Source: GCA-2720865 sp047630275
Lineage (GTDB): Bacteria > Bdellovibrionota > Bacteriovoracia > Bacteriovoracales > Bacteriovoracaceae
Direction of reading: 5' to 3'
Length of the DNA stretch: 64,000 nt
Assembly: GCA_047630275.1 (NCBI GenBank)
Contig: JBLHVN010000001.1
Location: 558,001-622,000 of the forward strand
Position 1 is the stretch's first letter; each line of letters starts with the position of its first letter. Made by a program: the position numbers and the translations under genes. Positions 1 through 9,003 of the stretch are shown piece by piece. The notes under the pieces were generated by a model that saw nothing but the letters and a program-made list of their open reading frames with translations, did no database searches and was not told the DNA's origin.

Positions 1-498
1 TCAAGGCAAGATGCCATGAGTACGGCCATTTGGATGTTAAAGAAATCTAAGCTCTTAGACGAAGCTAAGAGTTACGCCATTGCAGAACTTGATAAATCAA
101 TCGCTCCTTATTATTTTATGAGCTATATAGCTTCTGTTGAAGCTGAACAGGGCAATATTGATGAGTCCATAAAGTGGCGAAGACGTGCATGGATGGAGGC
201 CAAAGGAGGCAGCACTCGCTTTCAATGGGGAACTTCCTATCTAACAAACTTAATTGAAAATAATAAAAAGAAGAACTTCTCAAAAGACTTTAAAGTGATC
301 CTTACTGAATTATTAAAGCAAGATGATGCTTTTAATGGAAGGAATAAGAAAAGGTTAGAGCGCCTTCAGAAGTCTTTAAGTAAGTTAAAAGATAAGACCT
401 TTAACCTAAGAGTTAAGGCCATTGTTATAGAAGCTTGCGGATCTCTTCCTAATGGAAAGGCCTGTCATCAAAACTTTAAAGATTTAAAGATGTTCTAA
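1..498 (+). CDS. C-terminal part of a thioredoxin-family-like protein (5' truncated by window edge)
   Basis: The reading frame is open to base 1, so the start lies outside the window; the internal ATG at 16 has no ribosome binding site and is unlikely to be the true start. About 165 residues are visible. They are helical and repeat-like, with a region around 'WRRRAWMEAKGG' and 'RFQWGTSYL' that resembles the C-terminal, TPR-like part of exported thioredoxin-family proteins. Two late cysteines (in 'EACGS' and 'KACHQ') could form a disulfide. The family assignment rests on recalled similarity of this C-terminal block and is tentative, because the catalytic CxxC domain would lie upstream. The gene converges on mutS with a 4-base stop overlap. 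Confidence 0.45.
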   Translation, partial: SRQDAMSTAIWMLKKSKLLDEAKSYAIAELDKSIAPYYFMSYIASVEAEQGNIDESIKWRRRAWMEAKGGSTRFQWGTSYLTNLIENNKKKNFSKDFKVILTELLKQDDAFNGRNKKRLERLQKSLSKLKDKTFNLRVKAIVIEACGSLPNGKACHQNFKDLKMF

Positions 499-3143
499 TG
501 AACTTGATTTTCAGCGACAAGCTGAAGGTCATGAAGTTTCTTCATGGCCTCAAGTGGGGTCATGTTCATAATATCTAGTTCCTGAAGTTCCCCATCAATC
601 TTTTTTAAGTGCTCAGGAATCACAACTTGTTCTTCACTAGGGAACATACTGAGCTGACTTCCTTTCTTAGGCTCAAGATCGATCTGATTATCAGATCCAT
701 TTTCAAGTTGCATAAGAAGTTCTTGCGATCTTAAGAGGACCTTTTGAGGAAGGCCTGCCATCTTGGCCACATAGATACCAAAGCTTTGGCTAGCGGCTCT
801 TTCTACTAGATTATATAGAAACTGAACGTCCCCATTATTGTTTTGTGTTTCAACAGTTAGGTTCTTAGCAAAGGCTTCTTTATCAGCTAGGTCAATAAGT
901 TCATGATAGTGAGTAGCAAATAAAGTGATGGCCTTTGTTTCACTTAGAAAGTGCTCACAAAGAGACCAAGCAATAGAGAGCCCATCATAAGTAGAGGTTC
1001 CTCTACCTACTTCATCAAGAATAATAAGAGAGTTCTCAGTGGCGTGACGGATGATCTCGGCAGTTTCGGCCATTTCAACCATAAAGGTTGATTGACCCTT
1101 GAGGATATCATCACTGGCCCCAAGTCTTGAGAAGAGGTGATCACAAAGCCCGAGTTCTGCTGATTCAGCGGGAACAAAGCTTCCCATTTGAGCAAGCAGT
1201 TGAATGATGGCCACTTCTCTCATAACGGTGGTTTTACCGGCCATGTTTGGACCGGTGATGAGACCAAAAAAGCAGTCCTTTGTTAGTTCTAAATTATGAG
1301 GAACAAATTTTTCTGAAAGAACTGATTTTATAAGAGGGTGCCAAGCACCTTTAAGTTTAATGATCTTCTTCTTTTCATGAACAATGGGACAAGAAAGGTT
1401 TTCTTGTAAGGCCATCCAAGTAAAACTTTGAAAGACATCTACAAGGGCCACAAGATCGGCCATCTTTTGAATTTCATTAGAGCCAGCATTTACCTGAGAG
1501 ACTAGGTCTTTAAAGATCTCTCTTTCTAGACGCTCTAGTTTTTCTTTAGCGCTAAGCATTTCTTTCTCAAAGGCATCAAGCTCTGGAGTGGTATAGCGTT
1601 CGCTGTTAACCAACGTTTGTCTTCGCTCAAAAGTCTTAGGCACTTTATTTGAATGGGTTTTGCTAACTTCAATAAAATAACCAGCAACATTGTTATATTT
1701 GATTCGTAGCTTTGGAATTCCTGTCTCATTTCTATAACGCTCTTCCATTTCATTCATTTCATTATGAGCGTTTTGAGAGAGTTTAGATAAGCGGTCACGC
1801 TTTTTATTAGCGCCTTTTTTAATGAGGTTTCCTTTTTCTAAGGTAGCCCCAATTTCGTCATTGATTGTTTTTTCAATATTAGAAGTAAGCTCTTCAAGTA
1901 GTAGGGTTTGTTTTTTATTTAAATCAACCCAAACCTTAAACTTTCCTTTACCAAGAAGAGTGTCTAGTTTCTCATAGGCCCTAAAAGAGCTGGCAATATT
2001 GAGAAGGTCTCCGGCAGTGGCCCTATTGGTTCCTGTCTTAGCCAGGATTCTTTCAAGGTCTCTAACGCCAGTGAGTTCTTCACGGATAGACTCTAGAGTT
2101 TCAATATCTTCAAGAAGAAACTTGATAAGGTTCTGTCTATTATGAATAACTTCTTTAGACCTAACCGGAGTCATGAACTGCTTTCTAAGTGCTCTTGATC
2201 CAAGAGCAGACTTTGTTTTATTAAAATAACCTAAAAGAGAATCTTTATATGTTTCTCTAGACTTAGGCAGGATCTCAAGCCCTACTAAAGTAGGGAGGGT
2301 TACCTTTAAGCGGTCTTCGTCGTTTCTCATCTTAAAGGGACGAATATGAAAGAAGTCATCAAGCTGTTGAGTTGAGCAAACATAAAAAGAGAGGGCGCCA
2401 ATAGGGGCTAGGACTTCTTTGTTTAACTTAAGAATCTTATCTCTGTTATGTCCCGGAATTAATTTTTCTGTATAGAGGTGGCTAACTTTTGGATTAAAAT
2501 AATCTTCGCTTAGGCGGGTCTTTAAAGTACCCATGGCTTCGAGTAGTTGATCAAGTGGTTTTAGATCTTCAAACTGACCCATATGGGTAACGAACTCACT
2601 TGGACCTATAAGGCGAAGGGCCTCAAGAAAGTCTTCCGAGGACTTTAATTTTTGTCCAAAGAATTCACCGGTTGTAAAATCAAGGGCGGTTAAGAAATAG
2701 AAACCATTTTCTTCATAAGCGGCGCTCATAAAACGGTGCTCATGCCCTTGAGTTCTCTCAAGATCATAAGGCATCCCAGGACTCACCACTTGAACAACGG
2801 CCCGCTTAACAATTCCTACGGCATCTTTTGGATCTTGAATTTGCTCGCATACGGCAACCTTTAATCCATGTTCCGTAATCCTATCGATATAGGCGCTGGC
2901 CGCATGATGGGGCATACCCGCCATAGGGATAGGGATTCCACCGATCTTCCCTCGATGAGTCATAGCAATATTTAAGATTTCAGAACAACGCTTGGCATCT
3001 TCAAAAAACACTTCGTAGAAATCACCCATGCGAAAGAACATGATGTCATCCATATGGTCTTTCTTAAGGGCAGCGTATTGCTCCATCATAGGAGTAAGTT
3101 TTATATCTTGCTTGAGGATTTCTGCTAATGTGGTGTGTGCCAA
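495..3143 (-). CDS. mutS: DNA mismatch repair protein MutS
   Basis: MutS recognises base mismatches and small loops and recruits MutL for repair. At 882 residues it has normal family length. The N-terminal mismatch-recognition motif is visible as G-D-F42-Y-E44 (Phe-x-Glu). The C-terminal ABC-type ATPase has a Walker A loop, GPNMAGKTT, near residues 631-639, the signature and Walker B region DEVGRGTSTYDG near 707-718, and FATHYHEL just after. The start is TTG, eight bases behind an AGGA ribosome site. It is transcribed alone, divergent from the lptC-like gene. Its stop overlaps the convergent upstream gene by four bases (CTAA carries TAA on one strand and TAG on the other). The identification is secure. 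Confidence 0.97.
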   Translation of the reverse strand: MAHTTLAEILKQDIKLTPMMEQYAALKKDHMDDIMFFRMGDFYEVFFEDAKRCSEILNIAMTHRGKIGGIPIPMAGMPHHAASAYIDRITEHGLKVAVCEQIQDPKDAVGIVKRAVVQVVSPGMPYDLERTQGHEHRFMSAAYEENGFYFLTALDFTTGEFFGQKLKSSEDFLEALRLIGPSEFVTHMGQFEDLKPLDQLLEAMGTLKTRLSEDYFNPKVSHLYTEKLIPGHNRDKILKLNKEVLAPIGALSFYVCSTQQLDDFFHIRPFKMRNDEDRLKVTLPTLVGLEILPKSRETYKDSLLGYFNKTKSALGSRALRKQFMTPVRSKEVIHNRQNLIKFLLEDIETLESIREELTGVRDLERILAKTGTNRATAGDLLNIASSFRAYEKLDTLLGKGKFKVWVDLNKKQTLLLEELTSNIEKTINDEIGATLEKGNLIKKGANKKRDRLSKLSQNAHNEMNEMEERYRNETGIPKLRIKYNNVAGYFIEVSKTHSNKVPKTFERRQTLVNSERYTTPELDAFEKEMLSAKEKLERLEREIFKDLVSQVNAGSNEIQKMADLVALVDVFQSFTWMALQENLSCPIVHEKKKIIKLKGAWHPLIKSVLSEKFVPHNLELTKDCFFGLITGPNMAGKTTVMREVAIIQLLAQMGSFVPAESAELGLCDHLFSRLGASDDILKGQSTFMVEMAETAEIIRHATENSLIILDEVGRGTSTYDGLSIAWSLCEHFLSETKAITLFATHYHELIDLADKEAFAKNLTVETQNNNGDVQFLYNLVERAASQSFGIYVAKMAGLPQKVLLRSQELLMQLENGSDNQIDLEPKKGSQLSMFPSEEQVVIPEHLKKIDGELQELDIMNMTPLEAMKKLHDLQLVAENQVH

Positions 3144-3281
3144 ATGGGTCTTCCTTGCTTTTTATTTGACTAGGTGACTCAAGAATATCGAAACAATTCT
3201 CCTTCGTAAAGCATTTCAGGGGGCTTAAGTTTCTGAAAATATTAGAAGCAGAGGAAGGTTTTTTTCTGTTAGAATAGAGCT

Positions 3282-4271
3282 GTGAAGCTTACTCAATGGC
3301 TCCTTATATGTGTTTTTATCGGTATCTGCGGCTCCATCGTTGGGCTCTCCTTACTAGGTAACTGGGACGGTGGAGAGTTTAGAAACCTCAAGGCCGCTTC
3401 ATCAGGTGAAAAACAAAATGAAGAAAGCTTTTTTAAAAACGCTGAGTACTTCTTTTTAAAAGATTATAAGAAATCCCTCACCTTAATCTCCGATGAAATG
3501 GCCATTGATAGCACTACAGGAAAGTCTGTGTTCCTAGCCCCTAAGGGCATCGCCTATACGGGAACTCAAAAACCCATTTCATATAAAGGAAAAACGGGCC
3601 TTCTTAAAGAAGGCAAGGAAGAGCTGACCTTAGAAGGGGATGTCTTCATGGAAGTCGAGCTCTCAAGATATAGCGCTGATAAACTTGAATACAATATCCT
3701 CAAAGATGAGCTGATCTCGACGGGAAATGTTCATAGTTTCTCTAAAAGCCGTAAAACCGGAGATGAGATAGAGATCAATGCGGAGAGGTCTCTAAGTTAC
3801 CCAAAACTCGAAAAGTCTCAGTATACGGGATCTGTCCGTGGGAAGATCTTAAGGAAGAGGGCCTATGAAGAGAACATTTTGTTCAATTCCAATGAGTTAG
3901 ACCTAGACATGATTAAGCATCAGATAGACCTTGTTGGGGATGTTCGCATTAAAAAACAAGCGTTTACCGCAGATGCTTTTAAGGGAGAAATATTCCTCGA
4001 AAACTATAACAAAAGGCTCAAGTATTTTGTCCTTTATGACGATGTGAAGGTAGTGGAAACCATTTCTCCAAGCGATGGAAGCGCTTCTTTTACCAGAAGG
4101 GCCTTTTCAGAGAAGCTTGAAGGGATAGTGAGTGAAGGTAAGATTATTCTTACGGGAGCTCCAAAGGTGTACCAGCATAAAGATGTTATTAAAGGCAATA
4201 AGATTGTCCTTAGAGAAAATAATGAAGTGGTGGAAGTAGATGATGCCAACACCAAGTTTGATTTAAAGTGA
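3282..4271 (+). CDS. lptC: LPS transport protein combining LptC-like and LptA-like regions
   Basis: This is probably the envelope bridge component that passes lipopolysaccharide from the LptB2FG extractor to the outer membrane. It starts with GTG; no strong ribosome site is visible. An N-terminal hydrophobic helix (about residues 5-27) would anchor it in the inner membrane. The rest is beta-strand-rich and periplasmic. Residues about 55-200 resemble LptC, and the last 60 residues resemble the LptA/OstA repeat ('KIILTGAPKVYQHKDVI', then 'GNKIVL'). At 329 residues it is much longer than a typical LptC (about 190). No separate lptA lies between it and lptB, where one normally sits. I infer an LptC-LptA fusion. 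The lptB start follows four bases after the stop. Confidence 0.75.
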   Translation: MKLTQWLLICVFIGICGSIVGLSLLGNWDGGEFRNLKAASSGEKQNEESFFKNAEYFFLKDYKKSLTLISDEMAIDSTTGKSVFLAPKGIAYTGTQKPISYKGKTGLLKEGKEELTLEGDVFMEVELSRYSADKLEYNILKDELISTGNVHSFSKSRKTGDEIEINAERSLSYPKLEKSQYTGSVRGKILRKRAYEENILFNSNELDLDMIKHQIDLVGDVRIKKQAFTADAFKGEIFLENYNKRLKYFVLYDDVKVVETISPSDGSASFTRRAFSEKLEGIVSEGKIILTGAPKVYQHKDVIKGNKIVLRENNEVVEVDDANTKFDLK

Positions 4272-4275
4272 GACT

Positions 4276-5007
4276 ATGGAAACTGTTAAGTATTTAGAAG
4301 CTAAAAATTTACGAAAGACTTACAGCGGAAGAACCGTTGTTAAGGACGTAAGTCTCAAGGTGAATCAAGGGGAAGTTGTAGGACTTCTTGGACCAAATGG
4401 AGCTGGAAAGACCACCTCATTTTATATGATGGTGGGACTAGTTAAAGCTGATGAGGGAATGATTGAACTCTCAGGAGTAGACTTAACTCCCTTTCCTATC
4501 CATGAGCGCGCTCTAATGGGCGTGGGTTATCTTCCTCAAGAGGCAAGTGTCTTTAGAGACTTATCTGTTGAAGAAAATATCTTTTCTGTTTTAGAAAATA
4601 GAGATTTACCTAAAACAAAGAAGAAAACTTTATTGAATGCATTAATCAAAGACTTCGGTCTTGATCATATAAGAAATAGTAAAGGAAACGCTTTATCTGG
4701 TGGAGAGCGAAGAAGAGTTGAGATTGCTCGCGCCCTGGCCTTAGAGCCGAAGTTTGTTTTACTAGATGAACCCTTTGCAGGTGTTGACCCATTAGCGGTC
4801 AGCGATATCCAGTCCATTATCACCGGGCTTAAGCAAAGAAATATTGGCGTATTAATTACTGATCACAATGTTAGAGAGACCCTCGGTATTGTTGATCGTG
4901 CTTATATTATGAATAGCGGTGAACTGCTTGTTAGTGGAACACCGGATGAAATTATTAATAACGATAGAGCAAGGAAGTTCTACCTAGGAGAAGAATTCAG
5001 GATGTAA
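4276..5007 (+). CDS. lptB: LPS export ABC transporter ATP-binding protein LptB
   Basis: LptB is the cytoplasmic ATPase powering extraction of LPS from the inner membrane by LptFG and its passage along LptC/LptA. The 243 residues match family length. Walker A is GPNGAGKTT at residues 39-47; a Q-loop ('YLPQEAS') lies near residue 92, the ABC signature LSGGERRRVEIARAL near 143, and Walker B with the following D-loop is 'FVLLDEPFAGVD'. The H-loop histidine is in 'LITDHNVRET'. It follows the LptC/A-like gene by four bases and precedes rpoN by 18, the conserved lpt-rpoN-hpf arrangement of many Gram-negatives. Neighbourhood and the PNGAGKTT/GGERRR pattern separate it from branched-chain amino acid ATPases. 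Confidence 0.96.
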   Translation: METVKYLEAKNLRKTYSGRTVVKDVSLKVNQGEVVGLLGPNGAGKTTSFYMMVGLVKADEGMIELSGVDLTPFPIHERALMGVGYLPQEASVFRDLSVEENIFSVLENRDLPKTKKKTLLNALIKDFGLDHIRNSKGNALSGGERRRVEIARALALEPKFVLLDEPFAGVDPLAVSDIQSIITGLKQRNIGVLITDHNVRETLGIVDRAYIMNSGELLVSGTPDEIINNDRARKFYLGEEFRM

Positions 5008-5025
5008 TTCGCTTGCGAGTAAATT

Positions 5026-6492
5026 ATGGCGATTAAAATAAATCAAAGCATGAAGCAGACGCAAAGTCTTATGATGACGCCTCAGCTTCAGCAGGCCATC
5101 AAGCTTCTCACTCTAACCCACATGGAGATGACAAATCTTATTTCAGAAGAGATGGTCGAAAATCCAATGCTGGAAGAACTCGGGGTCGACGGATCGGACG
5201 CAAAGAACGAAGCCGATTATAAAGTTGAAACCCTTGAAGGGCAGAATCAAGAATCATCACCAGATACAATGAAAGAAGACCCTCTTATGAAAAAAGAAGG
5301 GGACGACTTTGATTGGCAATCTTATGTAGAGACCTTTGAAAATAATTCAAGCTCTCCTCCATCTATGGCGAAAGCTGACTTAGATGAACTACCAAATTAT
5401 GAAAATATCGTTAGTAAGGGAGCCACCTTAGTAGAGCATCTAGAATGGCAACTAAGAATGGAAGACCTCAACGATGTTGAGATGAACTTTGCCATGGAGA
5501 TTGTTTATTCAATCAATGATGATGGCTACCTAGCTCATCCCTTTGAAGAGATAATAGCTGAGACAGAACTAGATAGAGAGCATGCCTTTTCAATTCTAGG
5601 AATGATTCAAAGGTTAGACCCCGTTGGTTGTGCCTCTGAGAACTTAGTGGACTGTCTACTGGCTCAAGCCAAGATCGCAGAAGAGAGGTCACCACTTTTA
5701 GAAAAGATAATTAGAGATCACTTAGAAGATATCCGTTGTAATGACTTTGATAAGATTGCAAAGACTACGGGAGTGACAACAGAGATCGTAAGATCAACCA
5801 TTGAACTCCTACAAAACTTTCACCCAAAACCTGGGAGGCTTATATCTCCTCAGGAAACTCATTACGTAGTACCAGATATCTACGTAGTAGAAATGAATGG
5901 TGTCTTTAGTGTTAAAGTGAATGATGAAGGAGTCCCAAGGCTTCGTATCTCTCAGCTTTACCAACAAATGTTAAAAGACCCAAGTATGAAGGCTGAAGCG
6001 ACTGACTTTGTAACTGATAAACTTAACAAGGCCCGCTGGCTCATTAAGTCTATTCAGAACCGTCAAAGAACGATTCATAAAGTGGCAGAGGCCATAGTGA
6101 GTCAGCAGCAAGAATTCTTTAAGAAAGGACCTGAGTTTTTAAAGCCAATGGTTCTTAAAAATATTGCCAATGAAATTGGAATGCATGAGTCCACTGTAAG
6201 TAGGGTGACGACTAATAAGTATATGCATACACCAATTGGATTGTTCGAACTTAAGTATTTCTTCAATTCAGGAGTTGGTGGAAAAGACGGTGGCGTTGAT
6301 ATTTCAAGCGAGGTCTTAAAGTTAAAGATCAAAAGTTTGGTTGAGAACGAAGCACCTAAAAAGCCATTATCTGATCAAAAGATTGCAGAGCTTCTTAGTC
6401 GGGATGATGTAAAAGTTGCCCGTCGAACAGTGGCCAAGTACAGAGAAATGTTAGGAATCCTATCTTCTTCTAAACGAAAGATTAAAGGCTAA
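5026..6492 (+). CDS. rpoN: RNA polymerase sigma-54 factor RpoN
   Basis: This alternative sigma factor directs polymerase to -24/-12 promoters that need an enhancer-binding ATPase. The protein has 488 residues. The N-terminal glutamine/leucine-rich activator-contact region is clear ('QTQSLMMTPQLQQAIKLL'). It is followed by an acidic, low-complexity linker (about 50-115), the core-binding region, and a C-terminal DNA-binding part with a helix-turn-helix ('IANEIGMHESTVSRVTTNKY'). The diagnostic RpoN box ARRTVAKYRE lies at about residues 465-474. It sits between lptB and hpf in one transcription unit. I saw no unmistakable -24/-12 promoter in the regions read, so its targets probably lie elsewhere. 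Confidence 0.97.
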   Translation: MAIKINQSMKQTQSLMMTPQLQQAIKLLTLTHMEMTNLISEEMVENPMLEELGVDGSDAKNEADYKVETLEGQNQESSPDTMKEDPLMKKEGDDFDWQSYVETFENNSSSPPSMAKADLDELPNYENIVSKGATLVEHLEWQLRMEDLNDVEMNFAMEIVYSINDDGYLAHPFEEIIAETELDREHAFSILGMIQRLDPVGCASENLVDCLLAQAKIAEERSPLLEKIIRDHLEDIRCNDFDKIAKTTGVTTEIVRSTIELLQNFHPKPGRLISPQETHYVVPDIYVVEMNGVFSVKVNDEGVPRLRISQLYQQMLKDPSMKAEATDFVTDKLNKARWLIKSIQNRQRTIHKVAEAIVSQQQEFFKKGPEFLKPMVLKNIANEIGMHESTVSRVTTNKYMHTPIGLFELKYFFNSGVGGKDGGVDISSEVLKLKIKSLVENEAPKKPLSDQKIAELLSRDDVKVARRTVAKYREMLGILSSSKRKIKG

Positions 6493-6563
6493 TAGAGAGA
6501 AACCCGAAAAAGGTATATCACTTTTTCGAACAAGCTTTGGCTTAACTATTTGGAGACTTTTTT

Positions 6564-6938
6564 ATGAAAATAACGATTGAATTTCAGCACCTAGACCATA
6601 CTCCTGCTCTTGATGAAAGAATTAAGGAGAAGTCTGAAAGGCTGAATAAATACCTAGATGGCAATACCCATATTAAGTGGCATTGCTATACGGCAGATCA
6701 AGATCATCATGCCGAGGTTTCGCTATTTGGATTAGGTCAAGAGTTCCATGCTAAGGCCGCTGAAGATAATCTCTATAAGAGTATTGATAAGATTGTGGAC
6801 CGTTTAGAGAAGCAATTAGTTAAGAAAAAGGAAAAAGTTAAGAACAGAATCCATCGAAAGCAAGATGAACCAGTGCATCTAGATCCAGAAGACGCATGGC
6901 AGGATCACGATGAAGATAAGTTCGATGATGTAGGCTAA
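6564..6938 (+). CDS. hpf: Ribosome hibernation promoting factor (HPF/RaiA family)
   Basis: Members bind the decoding centre of the 30S subunit and silence or dimerise ribosomes in slow growth. The 124 residues begin with the typical beta-strand 'MKITIEFQHLDHTPALDERI' and carry the long basic helix near the end of the domain ('KQLVKKKEKVKNRIHRK'), followed by a short acidic tail. The length fits a short HPF; the C-terminal dimerisation domain of long HPF is absent. A good ribosome site (GGAGA) precedes the ATG. It is the last gene of the lpt-rpoN-hpf group; a strong terminator follows at 6962. Confidence 0.92.
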   Translation: MKITIEFQHLDHTPALDERIKEKSERLNKYLDGNTHIKWHCYTADQDHHAEVSLFGLGQEFHAKAAEDNLYKSIDKIVDRLEKQLVKKKEKVKNRIHRKQDEPVHLDPEDAWQDHDEDKFDDVG

Positions 6939-6961
6939 ATTTATCTAAAAATCTAATATAC

Positions 6962-7021
6962 CAGCTCTATGCTCCTAGTATCATACTCTTGATGCATGGA
7001 GCATAGAGCTGTCTTTTTTTT
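6962..7021 (+). terminator. Rho-independent terminator after hpf
   Basis: A perfect 14-base inverted repeat (CAGCTCTATGCTCC at 6962-6975 and its complement at 6998-7011) is followed by a run of T to about 7021. The loop of 22 bases is unusually long. It closes the lptC/A-lptB-rpoN-hpf unit. Confidence 0.85.
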
Positions 7022-7117
7022 GACTCCTCTAATTAATCGAACAAAAACTTACATGACTTGTAAGGTCGGGTACTCCCTCCTAATCTCTTCCTAACCAAAT
7101 TAGAGAAGGAAACTTAC

Positions 7118-8011
7118 ATGTCTATCTTAAAACTCATTGCAATGATTGCAGCCCTTAGCTTTAGCGCAAACTCTTTTGCTTGCGATATGCACGGAACAAC
7201 AGGAATCGTAGAAGAGAATGATCTTTATATCTCAGTAGATGATAAAGCCGCTGCAGGCATCAATAAGACGGAGTTCAATAGAGTTATCGATAAAGTTGTT
7301 AACGTCTATAAAGACATCGTTGAAGAAAATGGTGGCCAACTTGTTATTGAAAGAAAGTGGATGGATGGAACAGTAAACGCCTATGCTAAGCAAGTTGGTG
7401 ACACATGGGTAGTTAGTATGTTCGGTGGTCTAGCTCGTCATAGCGCTGTAACTGAAGATGGATTTGCTCTTGTCGTTTGCCATGAGCTTGGACATCACTT
7501 AGGTGGGGCACCTAAGAAGTTTAGAAACGGAAAGGTTGTTTGGGCCTCAAATGAAGGGCAAGCAGATTACTGGGGAACAATGAAATGCCTAAGAAAAGTT
7601 TGGGCCAATGAGCGTAACTCGGTAGTGATGAGAAATAAGATCGTTGATAGATCAGTAAGAACAAAATGTGCTGCAGCTTATAGGGATAGAGAAAAGATGG
7701 CCCTTTGTACAAGAACCGCAATGGCCGGTAAGTCGATTGCATCGCTGTTTAAGGCCCTAAGAAAGCTTCCTACTGATGTAAGCTTTAATACTCCAGTGAA
7801 TAAGCCAGTGGACACAACTTACCACGGTCATCCTATGCCTCAGTGTCGATTAGATACATTCTTAAGAGCTTCACTTTGCCAGGTTCCTACTTATGTCGAC
7901 GTAAGTTATGTTGATCCAAGTGTTGGGACATGTACTAGAGCTGGAGGACAGATCAATGGTTCTCGTCCAAGATGTTGGTATAACCCAAAGAGCTCTCGCT
8001 ATAATAAATAA
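7118..8011 (+). CDS. Secreted zinc metalloprotease-like protein
   Basis: A Sec signal peptide is clear (hydrophobic core to about residue 18, likely cleavage after 'NSFA'). The mature part carries a zincin motif, H122-E-L-G-H126-H127, followed by GG and, downstream, 'NEGQADYWG', whose glutamate or aspartate could be the third metal ligand. The cysteine-rich second half (for example 'CLRKVW', 'KCAAAY', 'LCTRTAM', 'CTRAGG') suggests disulfides and export. I infer a periplasmic or released protease; I do not recognise the specific family. It has its own leader region with a good AGAAGGA ribosome site and a short inverted repeat, CTTACA-TGACT-TGTAAG, at 7048-7064. Secreted proteases are common in predatory relatives, but nothing here shows a predation role. 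Confidence 0.75.
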   Translation: MSILKLIAMIAALSFSANSFACDMHGTTGIVEENDLYISVDDKAAAGINKTEFNRVIDKVVNVYKDIVEENGGQLVIERKWMDGTVNAYAKQVGDTWVVSMFGGLARHSAVTEDGFALVVCHELGHHLGGAPKKFRNGKVVWASNEGQADYWGTMKCLRKVWANERNSVVMRNKIVDRSVRTKCAAAYRDREKMALCTRTAMAGKSIASLFKALRKLPTDVSFNTPVNKPVDTTYHGHPMPQCRLDTFLRASLCQVPTYVDVSYVDPSVGTCTRAGGQINGSRPRCWYNPKSSRYNK

Positions 8012-8014
8012 GTA

Positions 8015-8524
8015 TTAACTTCGTAAAGCGCCTAGGAACTCAAGAACCGTGGCACGAGCAGAAATATAATGCTTGTGCTCAAGGTTTAGACCCGTCGTAA
8101 TGAGTCTAATTTCTTCAGATTCATTATCTTCAACATTTCCATCACTCGCTGCAATTTGAAACAAGGATTCAAGAAGTCCATAGCGTTGATCTTTTTCAAG
8201 GATTTCAACTAGGGGTGGACAGTACTTGTGATTCTCTAATCCAGAGAGGTCTTTGATTTCATCTATTGAGACAGCCACTATGGCATCGATTTCTTCAGCG
8301 CTCAGCTTTGTCCAATGTTCGAGGGCAGACTTCATCTTACTAACTTCATTCTTATGAACTTCAAAATCAATGTAAATGACTCGGGCAAATAGGCCAGAGA
8401 TGCAGGCCACAAGAATATGCTCATTATCAGTCGCCCCTGGAAGGAGGTCCTGGATCTTTTTGTGTAATCCTGAGAGATGACTCTCTTTTTGACTAGAAGT
8501 TCCAAATATATCCCAAAATGCCAT
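8015..8524 (-). CDS. TerB/DjlA-like helical domain protein
   Basis: The 169-residue, all-helical protein resembles the TerB (tellurite resistance/DjlA N-terminal) fold: two helical repeats with acidic metal-binding-like positions ('YIDFEVHKNEVSKMKSAL' and 'ASDGNVEDNESEEIRLI'). The second copy has the typical A-x-D-G-x-V-x-x-x-E pattern. There is no signal peptide, so it is cytoplasmic. The ATG start has a GGAG site eight bases upstream. It converges on the metalloprotease gene with a three-base gap and is divergent from clpS. The cellular role of stand-alone TerB-like proteins is not settled. A second TerB-like gene lies at 44164. Confidence 0.65.
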   Translation of the reverse strand: MAFWDIFGTSSQKESHLSGLHKKIQDLLPGATDNEHILVACISGLFARVIYIDFEVHKNEVSKMKSALEHWTKLSAEEIDAIVAVSIDEIKDLSGLENHKYCPPLVEILEKDQRYGLLESLFQIAASDGNVEDNESEEIRLITTGLNLEHKHYISARATVLEFLGALRS

Positions 8525-8632
8525 TTATATTCTCCAATTTTTAGATATTTACACGGTAAATCAGCTCAGCATTTGTGGCAAGTGAACATGTGTCCATCTT
8601 GCCCTCTTTAAAAGCAAAAGCGATAATAGGTT

Positions 8633-8992
8633 ATGGAAATCACTGACCTTGACGACATTCGAATTGACCCCATCTTTAGTGTAGAGGATGACGAAGATGG
8701 TGAAAGCGGTATTGCGACGGCCATTAAGAAAAAAGTTAAGAAACCAAAGCTTTATAAAGTCCTCCTCCACAATGATGACTACACCACGATGGAGTTTGTC
8801 ATCTATGTCCTGCAGTTTGTTTTTGGTAAGTCAGAGAATGACGCCATGACAGTGATGCTAAAGGTGCATAAAGAAGGCCATGGTGTTTGTGGAGTTTATA
8901 CTTACGAAATAGCAGAGACCAAGGCCCAGAAGGTTTTAGAATTAGCTAAAGAGGAAGGACACCCACTTCTTTGTAGTATTGAACCAGAATAG
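8633..8992 (+). CDS. clpS: ATP-dependent Clp protease adaptor ClpS
   Basis: ClpS delivers N-degron substrates to ClpA(P). The 119 residues consist of an acidic, flexible N-terminal extension and the conserved core 'YKVLLHNDDYTTMEFVIYVL', where the N-D-D triplet and following residues form the N-degron pocket. Later core sequence 'VHKEGHGVCGVYTYEIAETKA' is also diagnostic. Eleven bases separate it from clpA, the usual clpS-clpA operon order. Confidence 0.96.
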   Translation: MEITDLDDIRIDPIFSVEDDEDGESGIATAIKKKVKKPKLYKVLLHNDDYTTMEFVIYVLQFVFGKSENDAMTVMLKVHKEGHGVCGVYTYEIAETKAQKVLELAKEEGHPLLCSIEPE

Positions 8993-9003
8993 GAAATAAA
9001 AAT

